Assembly: GCA_903813345.2 (NCBI GenBank)
Contig: CAIIXF020000004.1
Span: 13,228,196 to 13,292,195 of the forward strand
DNA length: 64,000 nt
Reading direction: 5' to 3'
DNA from: Owenia fusiformis
Lineage: Eukaryota > Annelida > Polychaeta > Sabellida > Oweniidae
Part shown: piece after piece, positions 35,767 through 47,433 of the stretch
Position numbering within the stretch: the first letter of the stretch is position 1
How the letters are laid out: each line of letters opens with the position of its first letter
Translations under genes and position numbers: made by a program
Notes under the pieces: generated by a model
Database searches by the model: none
The model's input: the letters and a program-made list of their open reading frames with translations, nothing else
Told to the model about the DNA's origin: nothing

Positions 35767-36829
35767 TGATAATCAACGCGTTCATCGTTCGTTGTCTGTT
35801 GTTCGTTGTGGAGTTTGCAATAACAGCCATTTTTGTTGAATATGAATTTAAAATGAAATAAATGAATATAAAATGTACTAGGGACTTATTATATAAGCAC
35901 TATCAAAGTAGAATCATCGATTTTAATTGTTTGTCCAACAACTTGCGTCTTCTGTAAATCACACGTTAATGTTCCATTTGTAATCGTTCCAATCCAGAGT
36001 GTCTGATATTAGTCATTTCGAGATGTCTTCGATATTAGTTAGCGAGATAATCCTTGTTTAATTCGTAATAGCCTTTCAGCACAGTGTTCATTTCACACCT
36101 CCAATTTTATTTTCCACCACGATTTGGATCGTTTCTCTGAAAATGGAAGTAAAATTAGTTATGATAGAAAAGTAATAGCGGGTAGTAATGGATGGTCTTT
36201 TGAAATACAGCGTCGATCAAAAGTAACAAATGTAACGATTAGTTTATGCACAAAGCATATTGAATAGGAAGGCTAATTATAATAGACAGCATGTTGTACG
36301 TTATTTTAACAATTTTTTCTTGTGTAAGGCTCAGTTTCCCGCTCGTCCAGTAAAAGGGTAGGAGATCCTATCAAATTGTGGTCCTACTCTCCATTGATTC
36401 ATATTGTGACCTTAATACAAATCTTCCCCTCATTATCTTATACGCAACCAGGGCCAGTAAGGGCCGTTAAGAAAGGGGACCATAATCCCTGGGGGACCAT
36501 AATTTCTTTCACACCGGCAAACATATGCAAAGCCAAAACATATTACACACTTAATCACACGAAATAATCATGTATAATGCAATAGCTTGTCAGTAACAGA
36601 AATCGTACAGTACGCTGTATGCATTTATCATTTTGCAAAATGTCTTCCTTCCTCCTGCAGCACTTGAAATGTATTATCAAAAATAAGACTAACAACCTAG
36701 GTAGACATGATACGGATAACATTTTTGACAAGATTTAAGTAAGTGTTTTTCGAGAGAAACCATTTTAGTTTTATAACTATTTATTAAGCACATTTACGGA
36801 TTTCTTAGGTGCTGAACAGGTATATGTAC

Positions 36830-37600
36830 TGTACGAATCCTGATTGAAAAGGCTAGTTCATCAGGTTACTGCACGTTACCCCTGCTTTGGACAATTTTGG
36901 ATGGATGGATCTTCTGCCATATGACTTGCGGCAAACCTACCGTTTCCCATTGATTAACATGGGAATGTCGATTTTCAAAAATTCATCAAATTTATCATCA
37001 ATTTTCGACGACCAATTGTAATTGAGGGAAAAAATTGAGAAAATTTAGAGGTATTGAAAATAAAGTCAAACTATGTTTCCATCAATAGTATAAGTATTTT
37101 CATTGCAGGTTAAGTAAATAAAAATTCAAATGTAAATAGCCTTTAACACGTAGTTCAATGGGGAGCAAAGGTTGCCAAACTTATGGAGGGGATTGTACGA
37201 ATCCTGATTGAAAAGACTAGTCTCGGTTTGGAGATTGAAGTTCATCAGTCTACTACAAGTTACCCCTGATTTGGACAATTTTTAAATTTTTACGTATTGT
37301 AGATTTGAAAATCCTCTTTTGAATATCCATAATTTCATTTAGATGATATTTCTATATTTTTCATAAAAATGATTAGCGCAGAACAATTCTTTCTCCAAAG
37401 CGAGACTTGTCTTTTATTGAATCGGTCTGCTGCAGGTTACGCCTGCAGGACAATTTTGATATTTTTTACATCTTGCAACTTTAAATGTCCTCTTTTGAAT
37501 ATTTATAATCTAATTTGGTTGATATTTCTATATTTTCATGAAAATAATTATTAGCCCCGGAGTTTATTCTAAATCGAGGCTTGTCCTTTTTAAAGTGTGC
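36830..37600. repeat. Short-period repeat cluster
   Basis: ACGAATCCTGATTGAAAAG..CTAGT.., GTTACCCCTG.TTTGGACAAT and the block TTTGAATATTTATAATYTAATTT recur near 36830, 37195, 37380 and 37550. An inverted relative is at 43530-43700. Confidence 0.5.
36893..37195. repeat. Inverted copy of the 26690 repeat
   Basis: The complement of this stretch aligns with 26690-26955; it ends in GGTTGCCAAACTTATGGAGG, the family terminus. Confidence 0.65.
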
Positions 37601-38499
37601 GCCTGACCCGGCTACGTATAGCGCAGAGTTTATACTGGCGGATTAGACTAGTTCATTTTTTATATGTGTGTGAAAGCTTTCTCTTATTTGCGTTTTTTCG
37701 TTTAGTACGGTTTTGTTATAATTGCCGAGGTCATATAACCGGGATAAAACAATGATTATCGTTGACTGCCCACACACAAAACATACGTTGAGTGAACAGT
37801 GTTATTACAAACAACAGGCTTTAGAATACAAAGCGTAGTGTGATAATAAGCTGCACACTACCACTGCTGCATGTACATATTACTAATTTACTAGGGCTCC
37901 CAAAGAGTGGATAGGGAGGTTGTGTTTGTCACTTTTAAATTTTACATTTCAAAATTGTCATTTTACATGTCATAATTTGTTGGTTTCATTCGTTTAGCCA
38001 ATCAAAACATTAATAAATTGTCTGTTACGTACAATCAATTTTGTTCAGTTTTTGATTAGTTGTCAGAATAAAGTTACGTTCATCTGAATCCATGTATCAA
38101 AACAAAAATCCTATTTTCACTTCAAAATACTTCAGTGAGATGAAGGCTCGGAATTGTCAAATGCAATAACTTATTGTCGTATTCGTTATTTTATCTTCTC
38201 GATAGTAGCATTTAGTCGCACATTTGATGCCAGGTCACCTTGTCGCGTACCTCTTGGGGAACCCCACATTTATGTGTGTACTCATGGAAGTAAATGCCCC
38301 GGTGTAGCCGAGAGCCACAAACTTTTCAACAGTTTCGAAATGACCAATTTCTCTCATATATACTCTAAATATTTTATTATTTAGCACCTACAAAGTATTG
38401 CTAATAACCATATGTAATTTCAATAAGGAAACTTATCTGGCTACATATAAATTCAATATCAACACTAGCTGTTCTTTCAACACGTCCTGGCTTACCTTG

Positions 38500-38570
38500 T
38501 GGTGACAAACCCTGGATTTTCGCTATTTATAGTTTATCAACACCTGGACGCATGCGCATTTTATACTTTA
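38500..38570 (-). promoter_or_regulatory. Candidate minus-strand promoter and 5' exon
   Basis: Reading the minus strand: a GCGCATGCGTCC box (NRF-1-like), then ACTATAAATAGC (TATA box, near 38545), then about 30 bases later CACCACAAG followed by a GTAAGC splice donor. The spacing fits a transcription start with a short non-coding first exon. No downstream coding exon is confirmed. The 39.1-39.3 kb stretch upstream of it (in minus-strand terms) is paralogous to promoter-distal DNA of the clustered genes. Confidence 0.3.
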
Positions 38571-39344
38571 TCGGGCACTTTAACAAACGTTATTTTGATA
38601 AGAGGATTTTTAATTCTATCATGTACAATTCATCAGTTGTTTTTGCCACGTGAATAACAGGCAAATTGCTCAATTTTTCTTGATCAATTATCTGCCAAAT
38701 ATGTATAAACGTTAGGAAATGTCTTTGATTTGTTGTGATTTTATAGCCGTCGCAAATCTGTTTTCTCTAAAAAGCTGGCGAATTCTTTTTTGACGGTTGA
38801 CGTGATTGAATAAAAAACACAATGTCTCCTCCGATTTATTATATATTTTTTTATTTATTAATTGGAATCACTTTTAAAACAGTGGCACACACATTGAAAA
38901 TGTGATTCATCCACATACAAACATGCTTATACAATTACAGTCAAAATTAAAATACATAAGAATGTCACTAAAATTACATCAATCCTTATTATAGGTAATA
39001 TAAATTGCTTTCAGATATTTCTTTACACACTGATCTAAAATATGACCTTGTTCACTTCCCCAGTCAATGAACAATTATATAGACGATATTATACGCAAAG
39101 AAATGTATTATAGATTATATTAGTATGCTCTGTTACCCATGGATACTGGTAGCAATCGGTATTGGATTATCAGATTATCAGTCTTAATAGTTGATTGGAG
39201 TTACTTGGGTAAACCGGTTGTAGTTTCAAATGAATCGACTCAAAACATACTATTTCTAAATTCTAAATTCGGATAGGTCCCAGGGGAATCTTCATGTTGT
39301 TTAATAGTATTCGGATAGGAATTATATTCAACTGTTAATGTATA

Positions 39345-40204
39345 CACGGGCTGGTATCAAAAGATTTGTCAGCTTTACGAGAGAGTGCTAATTTCATAAA
39401 AACACTAACAAAACTTCAACATTTATTTTTAACTCATATGTATCGTTATATATGAAATTACCTACTCCATATAATGGATATATCATTTGCGGATAACCTT
39501 CGCAAAAGTGTGTCATACTCTAAAATGTATCATTTCTTGTACTACTTTTAATGGCACGATATAGTGTTACGATAATATTCACATATGTTTACACCATAAC
39601 TCTGAAGGTATCAATGAGATTTGGATGTATTATTTGGTATTTTTATTTTTTCTCAATGTTTCAATTTTTGTCCGCTGTGATGGAGCAGTTTTAAATGCGA
39701 AAAGGCTTAAGGAGTAGTCGTATTTATATCTCAGGATTTAAGTTTCAGAATACTTTTCATAAGTTAGGAAAGGGGTTTGACACTTTCGCTCCTCTAAATA
39801 ATAGTTTTAAAATATATATGATAAATCTTAAATTCTTAATGAATTTCACATTTGAAACTGCTCCGTCACAGCGCCCAAAATATAAAAAAACAAAAGTGCC
39901 AATGAAAACATATCTAAATATAACCATGTCACTTTATCGTGCCATTGAAAAGTAAAAAAGAAATGGTAGATTGTAGAGTATGATAATCTGGCGCCATTTT
40001 CAATACATATGAGCTTTTACTTCTAGCATTATTGGACTTCGACATGAAGATTACCCGCAAATGATATATCCATTGCATGGAGTATGTTATTTTCTTTGGT
40101 TTAATGAAACAAATGAGTTAAAAATAAATTCTGAACTTTCCTTAGTGTTTTATGAAAATATTACTCTCCGGAACAGCGGACAAATCTTTCGATATTAGCC
40201 CGTG
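39345..40204. mobile_element. Fold-back transposon, 860 bp, 5 bp target duplication
   Basis: The ends are CACGGGCT at the left and AGCCCGTG at the right, and both flanks read GTATA (39340-39344 and 40205-40209), a clear 5 bp target duplication. The arms stay complementary for roughly 300-400 bp each (ATGGATATATCATTTGCGG, TATCGTGCCATT and others) and meet near the centre. No transposase. Arm divergence is moderate. Confidence 0.8.
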
Positions 40205-40733
40205 GTATAACTTGAGAATCGTCTTTAACCCCGTCCAGTGAAATTAAGGTAATTGTGCATTTTTAATATTACTTAGTATACATTTTAATTGTATTTGCAT
40301 GTCTTGTTAGTATGTTCATGTAATTCTTTGTATTGTAATAAATATATATTTTCATAGTATATGAGGATGAACAAACTGGCACATACAGGTTTAGAATGCA
40401 TCCACTGTATCCATTTATTCGCTGAGCATTTTTTAATTTCAATTTCTAAATCTATTTTTACTTTAATTTTTCCTCTCCGTTCTGTTATTGTTTGGTTTAT
40501 TTTCGCTTATGTTTCATTTTTTCTGATTTAAAAAAATCCTTAAATTATAATGTAATCGCTCGTGTAAAATATAAATATCAATTGATACGATAAAATGACA
40601 TTCATTATTTATTCACCAATAATTTTAGTGCAGCTATAGGTAATATATCACATTATAACAATCATATAAAATATAATCCATAATCCTTCCATTTGATTTT
40701 TATATTTCAAATGTAACCTTCACAAGGTCTTAC

Positions 40734-40868
40734 CGCATCATTATTAGGAGTAGTGTTATAAGACAAATTGCCCGGTGATTGTGTTTCATTTGTTTGTGGC
40801 CGAGGTCCTAAATCTTCAGCGACATCGTCTGGTAGTGGAGGTGGCGGAGGACATAAAAGACCACCCAT
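40734..40868 (-). pseudogene. Cluster gene relic, exon 1 only
   Basis: 45 codons starting MGGLLCPPPPPLPDDVAEDL, ending at a good phase-0 donor (GATGCG then GTAAGA). It matches exon 1 of the clustered family: Met-Gly, Cys6, poly-Pro, E-D-L-G, the SPGNLS block. No exon 2 is found downstream before 38.5 kb. The family's distal upstream block (TGATTGACATACTCAAAACA) is only 162 bp upstream here, against about 400 bp in the two neighbours. The TATA/TGACGTG core is missing, so a deletion of about 240 bp seems to have removed the promoter. Probably dead, unless an unseen exon 2 and promoter exist. Confidence 0.6.
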
Positions 40869-41556
40869 ATTTTTAAATCTTTCTTATATGTCTTAAATTG
40901 TAAGCGCTACCTTGTACTTTGTTATATCAGTGCAACAGCAAATCAAATTCCTCTAGCTTTCGAACTATTGATTTGTCTTCCTTTACATTGTTTTAAACTG
41001 AGGGACTTATGTCGACCGTAACAACAGGATGATTGACATACTCAAAACATATACTCCTTCTAAATTATAGACAGTCATTGGTCTTAGGGGGAAATGTATC
41101 TTCTAATTTCAACGTTATATAACTTACCTATTACTTAATTATCCGATTAGATGAGAATTTAATATTTTTGTTGATTCTCAGTTAACGTTTCAATCAACAA
41201 ATTAATACAGAAAAAGTATTTGTTGAGTATTAAAATATGTTTTGGTTACACTACATGTCATCATGGTATTTATTTTAATGGTGATTTATAAGAGACCTAC
41301 ATGGATAGATTGCAACCGTAATCATATTATGCTATTCATTGGTAAATCATTAGCGTCTCACAAATCACGCAAAACATTCAACCAAAACCTTTGCTAGTTC
41401 CGAAAATGTTAAGGCTGTGTGTTTATCTCTATAATACACTTGCGGTGGCCATCTTGGATTATGATGAAAACACAGAATGATCGACCGGGGACAAATCAGG
41501 TCTGTTTAAAAGCTGTCTAAGGATGTTTAAGGTTTATCGACCTTTGCCATACTTTG

Positions 41557-42291
41557 TAGCCGGAACAGAACAAGCGATCCATTTTTTTCCTGATAACTTT
41601 TTTTGATTTTCATCAATTTTTCACTAAATAAACTGAAAACCATTCCTAACATGAACATGTTTAACTCATAAATAATATTCCTTATAATTACAGCTTTTCA
41701 AAAATGATTGTCATATTGTGCTAATATACGAATTTTGCGTTTGTTGTTTGAAAATGATAAATTATCTTATTTTTCTTAATATAATAAGTATTGTCTTTAT
41801 TTCAATTAAAATCATATTTTTCTTAATATGACCTTTTACCATATGACACAAATAATTAAATGTGTTACCTATTTTTAAAACAGTGTATGTGTATTGACCC
41901 TGTTTAAGATGTAATATAAATTTAGACCCGATAAGTCAGGCCTATGCCTACCTGAGATATATTGTCATGCTGCTCTACTACTAATACAAAAATAGAAAAG
42001 TTTAGGGTCAGTGGAGCAGAATTACTTTATATATTATTAATTTATTAAAATAAATTGTATTATTTTAATAACTACAAGAATTGTCCTCCATCTCCAACAA
42101 AATTGTCCCTCAACAGAAGTTGGCAATCATTTTAAAAACCTGTCATTATAATCAAAATCCACTATGAGTAAAACAAACAATTTTGCAAAAATGCTTTATC
42201 GTTAATCCAGTCGAAATTCTATGAAGAATTAATGAGAATTGAAAATGTTATCAGGAAAAAAAGAGGTGGATGATTTGTTCTGTCCCGGCTA
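41557..42291. mobile_element. Non-autonomous TIR element, 735 bp
   Basis: The left arm TAGCCGGAACAGAACAAGCG continues to TTTCCTGATAAC. The right arm is its complement (GTTATCAGGAAAAA .. TTGTTCTGTCCCGGCTA). Arms are about 42 bp with a few mismatches. No frame resembling a transposase. It sits just downstream of the 42.75 kb exon 1 relic. Confidence 0.7.
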
Positions 42292-42616
42292 CTATAACGT
42301 TTTAAAAATAAAATTGTTACAAATGTATGTTCCAATAAAATAAAATCTAAATTTAAGTTTTAGATTTCCTTAATGAAATGTGCTTTTTAAGGTTAGATCG
42401 ATGGTAAGTCATACGTCTACTTAGTGAGTTGTAACAAGTGTACTTTCCATATCTCATATGGGCATGAGAAAAATGTCCCAATTACACGGGTACATAAGAT
42501 GCGTCCTCTGTATTCACATTTTCAAGCATTGATTTTAAAGGTAATTTAAGGCAATATTATGCATTTAAACGATTAAGTAAATTATTTACGATATTCTTTG
42601 TAGCGTATTTGTATCT

Positions 42617-42751
42617 TCACATGATGTTTGAACCATCACACAATTTAACATCAGACAAATTTACTGGAGATGGTATACAATTTATCTGTGCTCGACATCC
42701 TAAATCTTCAACATGATCGTCTTGTGATGGCGTTGAACAAACACAACCCAT
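42617..42751 (-). pseudogene. Cluster gene relic with lost splice donor (44 codons)
   Basis: Frame starts MGCVCSTPSQDDHVEDLGCR and has the family pattern (E-D-L-G, A-Q-I-N, SPVNLSD). Where the 47.16 kb paralogue has its donor (HA then GTAAGA), about 10 bases are missing here and the frame runs on to a TGA 14 codons later. No exon 2 is found downstream. The Met-Gly-Cys-x-Cys-Ser start is a textbook Src-family-like acylation signal and meets PROSITE PS00008, so a short lipidated peptide is conceivable, but loss of function is the simpler reading. Its promoter core (TATA, TGACGTG, ATTGG) is intact. Confidence 0.6.
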
Positions 42752-42840
42752 ATTTTTACTATCCAAATCTGTGAAATGCGCTTCAAAAGGAAAGACTTGG
42801 CGTATGGTGATCTCTGAAAACTTAGTCACTAACAGAAAAT

Positions 42841-42905
42841 TTATTGGTTATTGTTGAATGCAGTTTACAAGTGACGTGCTTTGATATAAAACACAATACT
42901 TCCTC
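42841..42905 (-). promoter_or_regulatory. Subfamily I promoter core (42.9 kb)
   Basis: On the minus strand: GAGGAAGTATTGTG, TTTTATATC (TATA-like, about 137 bp before the ATG), CACGTCAC (CRE/ATF-like) and a CCAAT box. The same order and spacing occur at 47381-47433. Confidence 0.5.
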
Positions 42906-44329
42906 AGACAAAGGAAAAAATGTATACGAGACATTATAGTTTAGACGTTTATATGAATCATATAAATATGCTAAGTGACCATGGATACGTAGCAGTCACT
43001 GCTGTATTATCAAAATGTACATTTGATAGGTGTCAGCAATAGGTGTTTATTTCTCTAAAAGAAGCCTGCAGGATTGCCAAATATGGATTTTTTAATTAAC
43101 AGAGCCCCAAAAGTTGACTCGAGGGAATTATGCCGGCTATAGTAACAGAATGATTGACATGCTCAAAACATATGCCCCATAAAATTCTAGACTGTGATAG
43201 GTCCTCCTAGGGGAATATTTATCTTCCTATCTCAATTCTACGTTCGTTCTTACCCATCGCTTATCTGTAATGTTTAAATAGGAATACACTACCCAAATTG
43301 CTGATAACTCTTAAGTCCGACTTAATATAATACTGGTTGGAGTAACATTAACATGTGGAATATCCAATTGAGACAGGTAATGAATTTCATCTCACTGTAA
43401 TTGAAAAGGGTAATGCACAGTTGCTTATTCGTAGGGAATATTGGAAACAAAAAATAAGTTCACTCTCTTAACTTTGTATTGCTTGTATAATTGTATAGAC
43501 TCCAGCAAGAATTTTTCTAAAATGTCAAAGGACGAGTCTCAGTTTGAGAACAGTCTCCTGGACTAATATTTTTATGAAAAATATAGAAATCCCACCCAAA
43601 TTAAATTATAAATATGTGTAAACTATCAAAATTGTCCAAAGCAGTCGTAACGTGCAGTAGATTGATGAATTTCGTTCTCCAAACCGAGACTAGCTTTAGA
43701 ATTATACCAATCGTTATTTAGTATAAAAAATATGCTCTTTTCCTGAGCAAACTATGATAAATATTCTAGGTGCATGTCAAAATACACAATAGAATAGTCT
43801 CCCAACTTCTTATATACAGCTAATATTATTACTATAGTATGTTTTTTACCTCTACGGATTTTGATCAGTATAATCTGGATAACTACATTATAAATATTTT
43901 GACATTTCTCACTAAACACGCTTGTTTTTTGAGAGAACATCACTAATGGTAACTTATAGATACCTTTAAGTTACTCAGTAACATTTTTCAAAAACTGGTT
44001 TATCCATTGCTTTTGAAAGACTTGTCAACAAGAGGCTAACTTTTTAGGACACCCAATATAAACGAAATGACAGTGTATTTTGGTATGGTTGCATACTTGT
44101 CTTGACGTTGTACTCTTGTCGGTTGTTTAACTAATAAAAACAGTTTTAATGTCTAATGATGAAGTATATATTATATTGAACAAACTAAAACAATGTAGAT
44201 TTAGACTTGACATGTTGTTTTTTATTTCAAATACAAATGTACAAAATATTAACAGTGTTTCTACTCGTGTTTTAATTTCAAATAAAATACTTTTTTGAAA
44301 TATGAATTCAAAAATATCAGTTTAAACGT

Positions 44330-44515
44330 ATAAGCGCATATATCCAAGGGAAAGGACCAGAAACTGTAAAGAAACTTAGTAAGAAATGAAAACTCGAATT
44401 GTGAACCTGTTGTTAGAAAAAGACCTAACGTGAACAAATAATGTCTAATACTCCCTCCCCTCCAATCGAGAACCAATTTCACAATCCAGAACCAGAACAC
44501 CAAGGAACATTTCAT
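44330..44515. repeat. Dispersed 200 bp repeat, copy 3 of 3
   Basis: Begins near CCAAGGGAAAGGACCAGAAA and ends GAACACCAAGGAAC; same orientation. It lies just downstream of the 44747-47273 gene. Confidence 0.65.
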
Positions 44516-44746
44516 TCATATTGAAATCATACATGTTGAAGGAAAATTAAGGCAATACTAATTAAGTCAATACTCATAAAAATAGTTGTAGATGATAGTA
44601 CTCAAATGATATAGCATTCAGTCTCACATTTTGTGTGATAGATAAAATCCAGTCTTGAAGTCCATATGCATTTCAAAGGCTCAACAATATTGTTCGGTAT
44701 GTGTAGATTCAAGACACCCATGGGAATATAATGGTAAATCTTGTCA

Positions 44747-47273
44747 TCAAGGATATCGTCCTCTGACTAAAGCTGCAAGGCATAGTCGGACCTGTACTTC
44801 TGAGTGACCTGATTTGTTCATCAAGCGTATTACAGTATGGGATCCATTTTGAACGAACTTCAGGATCTCAATGGACTTTTCTCTTGTGTTATATCCGTGG
44901 AAGTATTTATCAAATAAATCATTCACGTCGTGTCTTTTTTTGATGTAGTAGTCGTGGACATCGTCCGATTCCGAACACGTTTCGTACACACTCTTGAGAT
45001 CATCAATGGTCACCTGAAAGAAAAATGACATCGACGCTATACAGAAATATTTCTATCAAATAATTTTTTTTTCTAAAAGTACGTAATTCGTTTCGTTATT
45101 ATTTGATTTTACATTTTCGATTTATTTTGCATGATTTATTCATTTAATATTGGAGTCAATTAACCATTTACATATATTATGTGCAGGGCCATTTGCAATA
45201 ATCTGACATTCCGATATACAATTGTCATCCCTGTATTCTGAACTTGGGGATGGACTAATATATTGGTTTTAAAGATTATAACCAGTAATTGAACGAAGTC
45301 TAATAAATTAATTAACATACAGTTACAGTCACAAAAATCACATTTTGCATCTCACTTCTGAAAATGTTATATATTATGCCTGTGACTGGTGAGTATGACA
45401 TTTCAATCTACAAGTATATCACATTTAAATCGAGAGAAGAAATACTTGGCTTTTCTAGTATGTTGATCTTTATAATGACGTAACATTATTTTTCTAGATA
45501 CACTAGCTGGCTTATTGGTTGTAATATTCAGATATGACTGACAAACATGTTGTCTTTCTGGTTGATACTTTTTAAGATCAGAACTTAGATTCATACCACT
45601 CCATAACGGTTCAGAAAAACATAAAGATAATTGATGTTCGGCTCATAATTATGTCATCTGAAGGAGCATTGCGTTTTAACCCATAAAATATAACAAATAA
45701 ATCCACATTTACTAAGAATAACTGAAATGGCGGAACGAAATCATATTTGGAATTTTATTTGAATAACGACCTCCAATTTGAAACATATTGTTTAAAGCGC
45801 ATGATTCATAAACATGTAACAAATTATTAATCTTTGAAAATTAAGTAATGGAATTAAAAGGTATAAGGAAATCGGCAGTTTTTATGATTTCATCATTCAG
45901 TTGTTCAAGAAGATGAATTACAATGCTGAATTAAAAATATCAGTTTATCAAATCAAACATTTTTGACACATAGTGTTCATAAGAATTGTCCATATAAAAT
46001 GCATTTTGCTCAAACTTGTTTCATTTATTTTTATGTCACCACCAAAAAGTGGTGACATATTGTTATGGTCTCCGTTTTTTGACGGCGGTTGGCGAACGGC
46101 GTCTGTAACAAATTATTACAACTTCAAATAACTTAAAAAATACTGTTTAGACTGACTTCAATATTTATCAAAATCATCTACGTGTTTCCAGAAGTTCAAA
46201 TCTGACTTTATATCTAAGATTTGACCTTAAATTACCTATTCAAGGTCAAAAATGTATTTTTTTCAACTTGCTCCAAATTGACCTTTTTTCCAAATCATCT
46301 ACAAGTTATAAGAAGTTCAAATCTGACTTAAGATTTGAGATTTGACCTTCGTCCTTCAATGACCTTCTCAAGGTCAAGGTCCATAAAGGTCTATTTCAAC
46401 TTGCTTCAAATTGACCAATCTCTTTTTTCAAAATCATCTTCAAGTTTTCAGAAGTTCAAATCTGACTTTAGATTTGAGATTCAATGACCTTCTCAAGGTC
46501 AAAAAGGTATATTTCGACTTGTTTCAAATTGATCAATATTTTTTTCAAAATCATCTGCAAGTTCTCAATGACATTCTCAAGGTCAAAAAATATTTGACCT
46601 TCAATGACATTCTCAAAGTCGAAAGGTCTTTTTTTATCTTGCTTCAAATTGACCAATATTTTTTTCAAAATCATCTACAAGTTCTCAGAAGTTCAAATCT
46701 GACTTGAGATTTGAGATTTTACCTTCAATGACCTTCTCAGGGTCAAAGAGGTATTTTTACAACTTGCTTCAAAATGACCAATTTATTTTTTCAAAATTAC
46801 CTACAAGTTCTAAGAAATTCAAATCTGACTAAGATTGAACTCATTATATTGTGAGCAATAAGGTGGTAACATTTTGTCATTTTAATGCCTTGTCATTTAT
46901 GTTTTCATTGTTTCATAAACAGTTATATTATTTCTTAATATTTGCTCAAATTATCATTTCTACTATCAGACGCACCAGCTCTTGTAAGTATCGATAACAC
47001 TCACGAAAATCGTTGGATATTTTTTTTATTTATTCAGCAAGCATTTTTGAAACATGTTATTTATTGAACTGAAAATATGAAAATAAATTAATAAGTAATC
47101 AACGTTTTTCAATTCAAAACTTTATCAAATATATGATTTGAACGATCGTGTGTTCTTACCGCGTGGATATCAGACAAATTCCTTGGAGATCGTAGTTTAT
47201 TAATTTGTGCTTCAGATCCCAGTTTTCTAACGGGATCTTCTATTGGTGGAGGTGGACAAAAATAATTACCCAT
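44747..47273 (-). CDS. Cluster gene 1 (subfamily I), 2 exons
   Basis: 126-residue protein of unrecognised function. Exon 1, 47160-47273 (38 codons), begins MGNYFCPPPPIEDPVRKLGS and ends SPRNLSDIHA at GTAAGA. Exon 2, 44747-45013 (88 codons plus TGA), follows TTTCTTTCAG and encodes VTIDDLKSVYE, DDVHDYY, DVNDLFDKYFHG, NTREKSIEIL and the C-terminal VQVRLCLAALVRGRY, then P. Both junctions are phase 0. Features: Gly2 and Cys6 (possible acylation, though Pro7 breaks the standard myristoylation pattern), a proline tract that could bind SH3 or WW domains, and a predicted mostly helical domain without signal peptide or membrane segment. Likely cytosolic or membrane-tethered. The intron holds the 46033-46872 repeat. 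It is the best-preserved subfamily I member. Confidence 0.72.
46033..46872. mobile_element. Tandem-repeat-cored element with ATGTCACCACC ends
   Basis: Left end ATGTCACCACCAAAAAGTGG; right end is the complement of ATGTTACCACCT. Between them lie about six diverged 100-130 bp units carrying AGAAGTTCAAATCTGACTT, GATTTGACCTTC, TTCTCAAGGTCAAAA and AACTTGCTTCAAATTGACC. Inverted ends around a tandem core recall bivalve 'pearl'-type elements; that comparison is from general knowledge. Inside the intron of cluster gene 1. Confidence 0.65.
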
Positions 47274-47380
47274 TTTCTTGTCTAATTTTTCGTAATACTT
47301 CTCCAAAGAAGTAAACGTTGGCTTATGGTGGTCTAAGAACGGACACAAATCTGCTTTCTTGAATAGAGATTTTCTTGATT

Positions 47381-47433
47381 TTTATTGGATACAGTTGACA
47401 GATGACGTGTTGGAATATAAACACATTACTTCC
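47381..47433 (-). promoter_or_regulatory. Subfamily I promoter core (47.4 kb)
   Basis: Minus strand: GGAAGTAATGTGTTTATATT (TATA-like, about 145 bp before the ATG), CCAACACGTCATC (CRE/ATF-like), then CCAATAA. Conserved with 42841-42905. Confidence 0.5.

Larger units (their letters stand above)
35767..39344. other. Gene-free stretch with repeats and one candidate promoter
   Basis: Repeats at 36830-37600. A promoter-like block on the minus strand near 38.5 kb has no confirmed downstream exon. 39.1-39.3 kb is paralogous to the upstream regions of the clustered genes but has no exon 1 near it. Confidence 0.45.

Noticed and set aside
35455-35839. Two overlapping frames across the 24 bp repeat
   Set aside because: They stay open only because the repeat period is a multiple of three.
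36109-36137. Short terminal exon (RNDPNRGGK then stop) after CATTTTCAG on the minus strand
   Set aside because: Plausible acceptor and stop, but too short to judge, and no matching donor exon is confirmed.
39695-39955. 86-codon frame
   Set aside because: It falls in the inner arms of the fold-back element and has no recognisable domain.
46411-46707. Overlapping frames on both strands
   Set aside because: Both are products of the tandem repeat core of the 46033-46872 element.
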